The position numbers and the translations under genes are program-made. Under the pieces are notes generated by a model that saw nothing but the letters and a program-made list of their open reading frames with translations, was not told the origin of the DNA and ran no database searches. This document shows positions 40,879-45,942 of a stretch of DNA of 45,942 nt, in pieces (the first letter of the stretch is position 1; each line of letters opens with the position of its first letter). This DNA is from Desulfurellaceae bacterium. GTDB lineage: Bacteria > Desulfobacterota > Binatia > Bin18. The stretch spans positions 4,238 to 50,179 of the forward strand of contig JAGWBB010000035.1 in NCBI GenBank assembly GCA_021296095.1. The letters run 5' to 3'.

Positions 40879-41066
40879 GCCAGCACCAATTCGTCTACCT
40901 TACGAATGCCGGTCAGCTCTCTACTTGTCAGGTCGGCATACAAGTCCCGCAGGTGGTCCTTGAGATCGTCCAAGGTTTCGCCCTGGGTCCAATAATCGGG
41001 GTAGTCTTGCAGGTAGCCAAGCCACGCCCCATCTTCTTCCCAGTACACAAATTTTGTTGTCTGCAT
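40875..41066 (-). CDS. hicB: HicB-family antitoxin
   Basis: 63-aa antitoxin. TTKFVYWEEDGAWLGYLQDY, then PDYWTQGETLDDLKDHLRDL and YADLTSRE are the HicB fold. ATG 41066 has AAGGAGG upstream; the frame is open to 41192 without conserved sequence. It precedes hicA, the antitoxin-first order of this subfamily, and is intact. No DNA-binding tail is present. Confidence 0.87.
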   Translation of the reverse strand: MQTTKFVYWEEDGAWLGYLQDYPDYWTQGETLDDLKDHLRDLYADLTSRELTGIRKVDELVLA

Positions 41067-41160
41067 AGGCGGCCGGCCTCCTTGGCGTCTGAATTCCAGG
41101 GCGGCGCTCCGATAGTGTGGGCACGCCCCAGAACGGTCTTTGTGCATTAGCCGGCTCAGG

Positions 41161-42213
41161 TCAGGCGGAATGCTGGACGACCTGGGTAGCAAAATCGGTC
41201 ATTTCGGAGACGTTGGCCGCAATCGCCACCTGCTTCACCCCCAGCGCCTCCATGCTGCGGATGCGCTCCTGAATCTCCTCCGGCGTGCCGGTCAGGGTCG
41301 TCTCCTTGATCATCCGTTCGGTGACCAGCGACTCGTGCTCGGGTTTGAACTCGGCGCAATAGCCGGTGTACAGGTCCAGATGGCGGGTCTCGACCGGAGC
41401 GGTCGGCGTCCGGTAGGCGGCCTTAAAACCCATCAGCTCATCCCGGATGTCGCCCGGCAACTGGTAGGGGTCGGTCACCGACAGGGCAAAGATGTTGCAC
41501 TCCGAGACGACCAGCGGCCCGACCGCACGCTGGAGGTCGGCCAGGCTCTCGCCGGGCTTGGTAAAGTGCAGGGCGGTGAGGACCAGGATGTACAAGTCCT
41601 CCAGGCGTTTGCCGGCCCGTTCGGCGCCGCGCCGGATATGGCTCAGGGTGTACTTGAGCAGACTGTCGCCGACCGTCCCGAACAGGATCACCCCGTCGCC
41701 GATTTCCCCGGCCAGCTCCAGCGTCTTGGGTCCGCTGCCGGCCACATACACCGGGATGGGATCGACCAGATTGATGAAGCCCTCGTCGGGATTGAGGAAG
41801 CGGATCATGCGCTGCCGCTCACCCTCCTGATACGGGACGGTCTCCCCGCGCAGCAGGCCGCGGCACACGTCGATATGGGTCCGCATCTCGGCCAGCCTGG
41901 CCGCCGGCATGCCCAGCGTCCGTCGCGAGGTGTTGCCGGTGCCGATGCCCAGAATGAGCCGGCCTGGGGCGAGCACATTCAGGGTCGCAAAGTTGCCGGC
42001 CGTGACCGGGGCGATACGCGAGCTGGGATTGGTGACGTTGGTGCCCAGCTTGATCGTCGTCGTGTTGGCCGCGCACAAGGCCATGCACTGGTAGACATCG
42101 GCCCAGACCATCTGCGAATCACCGAACCAGGCGTGGCTGAAGCCCTGGCTCTCGGCCAGCGCCACATGTTTGTAGCTCTCAACATGGGAGAGAAAAATCA
42201 CTCCGAAATCCAT
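41161..42213 (-). CDS. LLM-class flavin/F420-dependent oxidoreductase
   Basis: 350-aa TIM-barrel enzyme of the luciferase-like monooxygenase class. MDFGVIFLSHVESYKHVALA, FGDSQMVWADVYQCMAL, IKLGTNVTNPSSRIAPVTA and LILGIGTGNTSRRTLG are typical of the F420-binding subgroup, which oxidises or reduces small organic substrates. The C-terminal LTGTPEEIQERI is usual. Whether this organism makes F420 cannot be judged here. ArsS lies just upstream, 24 bases away on the same strand. Confidence 0.88.
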   Translation of the reverse strand: MDFGVIFLSHVESYKHVALAESQGFSHAWFGDSQMVWADVYQCMALCAANTTTIKLGTNVTNPSSRIAPVTAGNFATLNVLAPGRLILGIGTGNTSRRTLGMPAARLAEMRTHIDVCRGLLRGETVPYQEGERQRMIRFLNPDEGFINLVDPIPVYVAGSGPKTLELAGEIGDGVILFGTVGDSLLKYTLSHIRRGAERAGKRLEDLYILVLTALHFTKPGESLADLQRAVGPLVVSECNIFALSVTDPYQLPGDIRDELMGFKAAYRTPTAPVETRHLDLYTGYCAEFKPEHESLVTERMIKETTLTGTPEEIQERIRSMEALGVKQVAIAANVSEMTDFATQVVQHSA

Positions 42214-42237
42214 TGTTGGCTCCTTCGTCTATAGTCT

Positions 42238-43227
42238 CTAGGATAAGGCTCCCCCGCACGAACTGCCCGCCCCGGCCGTGCAGCCGTAGCAATGCGAGCC
42301 GACCACAATGGCCCGGTGTTCCAGCGCCCGAACGAGATCGTCGGCCGACTGCTCCCCCAGGCGCAGGGGTGTGTCGTGGCCGAGGCGCAGGTCGAGCATC
42401 TGGTTGAAGTCGCAGTCGTACACAAAGCCGTCCCACGACACGCTGACCTGAGAGCGGCACATCAGGTCGTCCAGGGTGGCCGGGTTGAACGCCTCGACCA
42501 GCAGCTGCATATAGGCCTCGAGCTGGCCGTCGCGCTCCAGACTGTGGGCAAAGCGGGCAATCGGCATATTGGTGATGGTGTACAGCTGGTTGAAGACCAG
42601 ACCGAAACGCGTGCCCAACTCGCGCGTGTAGTCTGCTTGCAGCTGGTGTTGCGGAGGAGGCAGATGGGGTCCGACCGGGTTGTAGACGAGGGTCAGCCTC
42701 AGCTCCGAGTCGTCCCGGCCGTAGCCCAGGGCGTTCAGCGTCCGCAGGGCCTGAATCGACTTGTCGTACACCCCCTGACCGCGCTGTTTGGTCACGTTCT
42801 CTTCGGAGTAGCACGGCAGGCTGGCGATGATTTCGACGCCCATCCGGGCCAGAAACTCGGCCAGGTCTTCCTGGCCGGGCTCGAACAGGACCGTCAGGTT
42901 ACAGCGGTCAATGACCCGGCGTCCGACGTCGCGCAGGGTTTTGACCGCATACCGAAACGACGGGTTCAGCTCGGGTGCGCCGCCCGTAATATCGACCGTG
43001 TGCGCACCGGCCGCGCGAACCAGCTCCAGCGCCAGGTCGATTGTTGAACGATCCATGATCTCGGTTCGCTTGGGACCGGCGTCAACGTGACAGTGCAGGC
43101 AGGCCTGATTGCACAGCTTGCCCACATTGATCTGCACGCTCTCAATACGTGTCCGGCGCAGCTGGCCACCCGTCTGACACGCCCGTGAGGCAAAAGAAGG
43201 AATTGGGCTTGGCATACCGAAAATCAT
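42238..43227 (-). CDS. arsS: arsenosugar biosynthesis radical SAM protein ArsS
   Basis: 329-aa radical SAM enzyme that joins methylated arsenic to the adenosyl group of SAM. The cluster motif CNQACLHC is at residues 39-46, followed by HVDAGP, and DITGGAPELNP is family-specific. The C terminus CYGCTAGAGSSCGG is the Cys-rich ArsS tail. ATG 43227 is chosen; another ATG at 43215 is possible. ArsM, its usual partner, is not visible beside it. The LLM oxidoreductase gene follows after 24 bases. Confidence 0.9.
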   Translation of the reverse strand: MIFGMPSPIPSFASRACQTGGQLRRTRIESVQINVGKLCNQACLHCHVDAGPKRTEIMDRSTIDLALELVRAAGAHTVDITGGAPELNPSFRYAVKTLRDVGRRVIDRCNLTVLFEPGQEDLAEFLARMGVEIIASLPCYSEENVTKQRGQGVYDKSIQALRTLNALGYGRDDSELRLTLVYNPVGPHLPPPQHQLQADYTRELGTRFGLVFNQLYTITNMPIARFAHSLERDGQLEAYMQLLVEAFNPATLDDLMCRSQVSVSWDGFVYDCDFNQMLDLRLGHDTPLRLGEQSADDLVRALEHRAIVVGSHCYGCTAGAGSSCGGALS

Positions 43228-43265
43228 AGAGCAGTTCCCGGCTTTTGGGTAGTCGGGCTCAAAGC

Positions 43266-43957
43266 TCAGCGCCGCCGCGCTGTCCAGCTCCGCACTGTGT
43301 GTCCCAGCTCTTCCAGCACCTGCGCATCGGTGCGGCCCGAGCGCTTGAGCACGTGGAAAGAGTGGTCGCCGCCCTCGACGACGTGCAGGCTGGCCCGTCT
43401 TCCCAGGCGACGCAGCAGGGGGCGCAGCAGGGCCAGGTCGGCCAGCGTATCGCGCGTGCCCTGCAGGAAGAGCATCGGGGTATGGATGTCGGTCAGATGC
43501 TCGCCACGCTCGGCCGCCGGCCGGCCGGCGGCGTGGAGCGGAAAGCCGAAAAAGATCAGTCCCCGGACACCGGGCAGCGCTTCCTGGGCCATGGCCAGCG
43601 AGGTCATGCGGCCGCCCATCGACTTTCCGCCGGCGAACAGCGGCAGGTCGCCGGCCGCCTTGTTTGCCGCAGCGATGGCCGAGCGGACCGTTTCGAGCGA
43701 ACCGGACCGGGGTTCGGACGCTTGCCGCCCTGCTCCATATACGGAAACTGATAGCGGAAGCTGGCAATGCCACACTGGGCGAGTTGGGCGGCGCTGGCCT
43801 GCATGAAGGCGTGGTGCATCCCGGCTCCAGCCCCGTGGGCGAATACGAGCAGACACCGCGCGGCCGGCGGACGAACCAGCACGGCAGACACCCGGCCCGC
43901 TTTTGGGCTGGCCAGGAATCGGAGTGAACGCGTGGTCGGGCGTGGAGATTGCGCCAT
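43266..43957 (-). pseudogene. alpha/beta hydrolase gene with a frameshift
   Basis: The N-terminal part (from 43957) reads [19 protein letters not shown] and [18 protein letters not shown]. Near 43710, at a CCCCGG run, the frame changes to [20 protein letters not shown], then [11 protein letters not shown] (nucleophile Ser), LFLQGTRDTLADL (Asp) and GGDHSFHV (His). One missing base explains the join. The restored protein would be about 230 aa, a dienelactone-hydrolase-like or KANL3/Tex30-type hydrolase. It may be a real mutation or a homopolymer sequencing error. Confidence 0.75.
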
Positions 43958-44125
43958 TGGCGTAGAGTCCGCTCCTGTCAGATTGCCAGGGGTGTATCAC
44001 TTGTGCTGATGGCATCTCAAGAGGCTCCAGGTGTCGCCCGCAGCCCTCGCTTTTCCTTGTTTCGGACACGTCCTCCTGCTATGCCGGCGACAATGAACGC
44101 CGAGGAACATAAGGAGGGAACCCCG

Positions 44126-44935
44126 ATGACAGACTACAGCCGCTATGAGTGCATCACGATCGAAAAGGCCGATAAGCTGGCCATCCTGACCCTCAACCGC
44201 CCGGACTCGCTTAACGCCGTGAATCCCCAGCTCCACAACGAGCTTGAGCGCATCTGGCTCGATGTGGCCGACGACCCGGAGGTCAACGCCATTCTGCTGA
44301 CCGGTGCCGGCAGAGCCTTTTGTGCCGGCGGCGATGTCAAGGGCATGGCCTCCAGATCGGACGGACAGAGCGGGCAGGCGAAACGCTTTCGCCTGAATCC
44401 GGCCGGCGGGAAACGGCTGATCCAGAACCTGCTGGAGGTCGAACAACCGATTATTGGCGCCATCAACGGCGATGCGGTCGGACTGGGGGCGACCATCGCC
44501 CTGTTCTGTGACGTTATTGTCGCCTCGGAGAAAGCCCGCTTTGGCGATCCGCACGCCCGGGTCGGTATTGTGGCCGGTGACGGCGGGGCGGTGATCTGGC
44601 CGCTGCTGATCGGTCCGGCGCGGGCCAAGGAGTTCCTCATGCGCGGGCATCTGGTCAACGGCAGCGAGGCGGCCAAGATGGGCCTGGTGAACTATGCCGT
44701 GCCGGCCGAGGAGGTCATGCCAAAGGCGCGAGCCCTGGCCCAAGAACTGGCCGACGGGCCGACCTGGGCTATCCGCTGGAGCAAACTCTCGGTGAACAAG
44801 TGGCTCAAAGATCAGGTCAACCTCATCCTCGATGCCTCGCTCGCCTATGAGATGATCACCATGACGACCGAAGATCACAAAGAGGCCACCCGCGCGTTTG
44901 TGGAGAAGCGCAAGCCGCAGTTCCAGGGCCGCTAG
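44126..44935 (+). CDS. enoyl-CoA hydratase/isomerase (crotonase) family protein
   Basis: 269-aa crotonase-fold enzyme acting on an acyl-CoA. TLNRPDSLNAVNPQLHNELE and AFCAGGDVKGMA form the oxyanion hole region, GAINGDAVGLGATIALFCDV follows. The usual catalytic Glu positions read VGIVAGDGGAVIWP, without the two Glu of true enoyl-CoA hydratases, so another crotonase reaction is possible. AAGGAGGG precedes ATG 44126. No thiolase or dehydrogenase is adjacent. Confidence 0.9.
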   Translation: MTDYSRYECITIEKADKLAILTLNRPDSLNAVNPQLHNELERIWLDVADDPEVNAILLTGAGRAFCAGGDVKGMASRSDGQSGQAKRFRLNPAGGKRLIQNLLEVEQPIIGAINGDAVGLGATIALFCDVIVASEKARFGDPHARVGIVAGDGGAVIWPLLIGPARAKEFLMRGHLVNGSEAAKMGLVNYAVPAEEVMPKARALAQELADGPTWAIRWSKLSVNKWLKDQVNLILDASLAYEMITMTTEDHKEATRAFVEKRKPQFQGR

Positions 44936-44946
44936 ACCGTATCCCC

Positions 44947-45885
44947 TCAGTATATGGCTTCGAGCGTATAGCCGTGTTGGTGCAGGAGCCGCAACACGCC
45001 CTGCTCGCCCGGCAGGTGCAGGGCGCCAACGGCGATGAACGCCCCGCCGCCACGGATGAGGGCGTCCATGCGCTCCAGCAGGCGCGGATTGCGCTGGGCC
45101 AGCAGCCGCTGCATGAACCCGTCCACGACACGCTTGACCGCCGCATCGGTCGGACCGCTCTGCTGGCTGAGGCTGACCAGCCCGGCCAGATCGCGGGCCA
45201 GGTAGCGCTCAATCAGGCGGGGCAGTAGGGCGGACTGCTGAGTATAGCGGGTGACGCTATCGCGCAGCAGGATCACCTGCTCGGCAACAGGCGCGGTATC
45301 AAAAACCGCCACCTGCTCCTCGACCGTTTCCAGACCACAGGTGGACTTTCCCTGTTGCCGTGCGCGTTCGTGCAGGCGGAGGTCCAGGACCTGGCCCGTC
45401 GTTTGCCGTGGACCGCTCAACAGCATGACCACCGCCCAGGGTTTGAGGCGCAGCAGAGCCGGTTCGGGCACGCCGCGTTCCGCCATCACCGGCACGGTGG
45501 CGTCGAACAGCGTCTCGCCAAGCACGGCTCGCAGGCTTTGTCCCTGGGCTAAGACCATGCGCTGGGCCAGGACGGACGACGCCCGCGCATCGAGCACGAG
45601 TTCCATACAAAAATGCTCGCTCTCGTCAAAGGCGGCCTGCACTTCGGACGGGAGCCGGACAACGCGCGGGTCGGCGGAATGGATTGTGCCAAACACATAG
45701 CTCGGCCGGGGACTGCCGGTGCCGATCTTCCACAACAGGCCGCGGTCAAAATGCGCCCGGGTCGGCGCGGACTCCCCGGGCGGAGTCTGGGCCAAGGCCG
45801 GGCGGGTGAGCAGCAGGCACATCGCCGGAGCAAGAATCAACTGGCAGAACAGTCGCGTAGCGTCCTCCGCAGCAGACGGACCCAC
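44947..45885 (-). CDS. TraB/GumN family protein
   Basis: 312-aa protein with a signal peptide (LILAPAMCLLLTRPALAQ). LLWKIGTGSPRPSYVFGTIH carries the GTIH motif, CMELVLD the acidic residue, and AFIAVGALHLPGEQGVLRLL the late GAxH motif, the TraB/GumN (Tiki-like metalloprotease) signature. It is probably periplasmic or outer-membrane attached, possibly a manganese- or cobalt-dependent protease by homology to Tiki. It begins with GTG 45885, three bases after the preceding gene, so the pair is an operon. Confidence 0.87.
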   Translation of the reverse strand: MGPSAAEDATRLFCQLILAPAMCLLLTRPALAQTPPGESAPTRAHFDRGLLWKIGTGSPRPSYVFGTIHSADPRVVRLPSEVQAAFDESEHFCMELVLDARASSVLAQRMVLAQGQSLRAVLGETLFDATVPVMAERGVPEPALLRLKPWAVVMLLSGPRQTTGQVLDLRLHERARQQGKSTCGLETVEEQVAVFDTAPVAEQVILLRDSVTRYTQQSALLPRLIERYLARDLAGLVSLSQQSGPTDAAVKRVVDGFMQRLLAQRNPRLLERMDALIRGGGAFIAVGALHLPGEQGVLRLLHQHGYTLEAIY

Positions 45886-45888
45886 TGC

Positions 45889-45942
45889 TCAGGCTGTTTC
45901 GATCAGCTCGAGGGCGGTCTGGGGGGTGTCGGCCACCCGGTA
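45889..45942 (-). CDS. C-terminal end of an upstream gene, partial
   Basis: An open frame enters from the window edge and reads YRVADTPQTALELIETA before TGA at 45889-45891. The sequence would suit the end of a Rossmann-like LOG/TIGR00730 protein, but 17 residues are too few to decide. It ends three bases before the TraB/GumN start codon on the same strand. Confidence 0.5.
   Translation of the reverse strand, partial: YRVADTPQTALELIETA

Noticed and set aside
43266-44069. Long frame extending the hydrolase upstream to 44069
   Set aside because: Its N-terminal third is out of frame with the real hydrolase start, which is in the frame opening at 43957.

Overview
The window is GC-rich bacterial chromosome from a Gram-negative organism. 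It encodes an LpxL/HtrB-type lauroyl acyltransferase, lipobox proteins, a TraB/GumN protein with a signal peptide and PotB/PotC-type permeases. The gene mix (LLM-class oxidoreductase, N-acyl-D-amino acid deacylase, hydantoinase B, crotonase, DUF1028, Rieske oxygenase, arsenosugar radical SAM, spore-photoproduct-lyase-like radical SAM) is what I associate with uncultivated soil, sponge or sediment lineages near Desulfobacterota, Binatota or Tectomicrobia. That assignment is inference and there is no rRNA to test it. No tRNA, rRNA or CRISPR array was recognised, and no stretch above about 300 bases lacks a gene or gene remnant.

Layout. 1-1668: the end of a polyamine-type ABC transporter operon. 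1892-3095: a YefM antitoxin with a deleted YoeB toxin, then a frameshifted secreted protein gene. 3178-8718: a minus-strand run holding a VOC protein, a D-aminoacylase-like amidohydrolase, a haem-oxygenase-fold diiron protein, then Smr, DUF5667-like and His-rich lipoprotein genes in overlapping order. 8945-10782: a ferritin-like protein, an acyltransferase and a small membrane protein, followed by a palindromic intergenic element. 11016-13436: dCMP deaminase, site-2 protease, thioesterase and a membrane protein. 13573-17300: EngB, a glycosyltransferase, an unknown protein, an SPL-like radical SAM enzyme and a flavin reductase. 17417-20672: two unrelated phosphoglycerate mutases (GpmA and GpmI) separated by three small AT-richer genes resembling toxin-antitoxin parts. 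20669-25998: a three-gene DUF58/BatA/VWA membrane operon without its usual MoxR ATPase.

26130-33039 is a mixed catabolic and housekeeping stretch ending in a Bax-inhibitor-1 family gene. 33044-34558 is a small accessory island bounded by imperfect 31-bp direct repeats derived from the 3-prime end of that gene. It holds a UPF0175 antitoxin, a truncated DUF3368 toxin, an HNH endonuclease and the orphan tail of a cysteine desulfurase gene. An NhaC antiporter follows, then an overlapping four-gene run (Rieske oxygenase, DUF6122 membrane protein, methyltransferase, OPT transporter). Next come a HicB antitoxin with a nonsense-mutated HicA, an LLM oxidoreductase, ArsS, a frameshifted alpha/beta hydrolase, a crotonase and TraB/GumN.

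The strongest theme is that three toxin-antitoxin loci in 46 kb keep an intact antitoxin while the toxin is broken in three different ways: out-of-frame deletion, C-terminal truncation and in-frame stop. Two further antitoxin-like genes have no recognisable toxin. The most interesting possibly undescribed systems are the SPL-like radical SAM enzyme with its unknown partner, the Rieske/DUF6122/methyltransferase/OPT operon, and the island at the BI-1 gene end.
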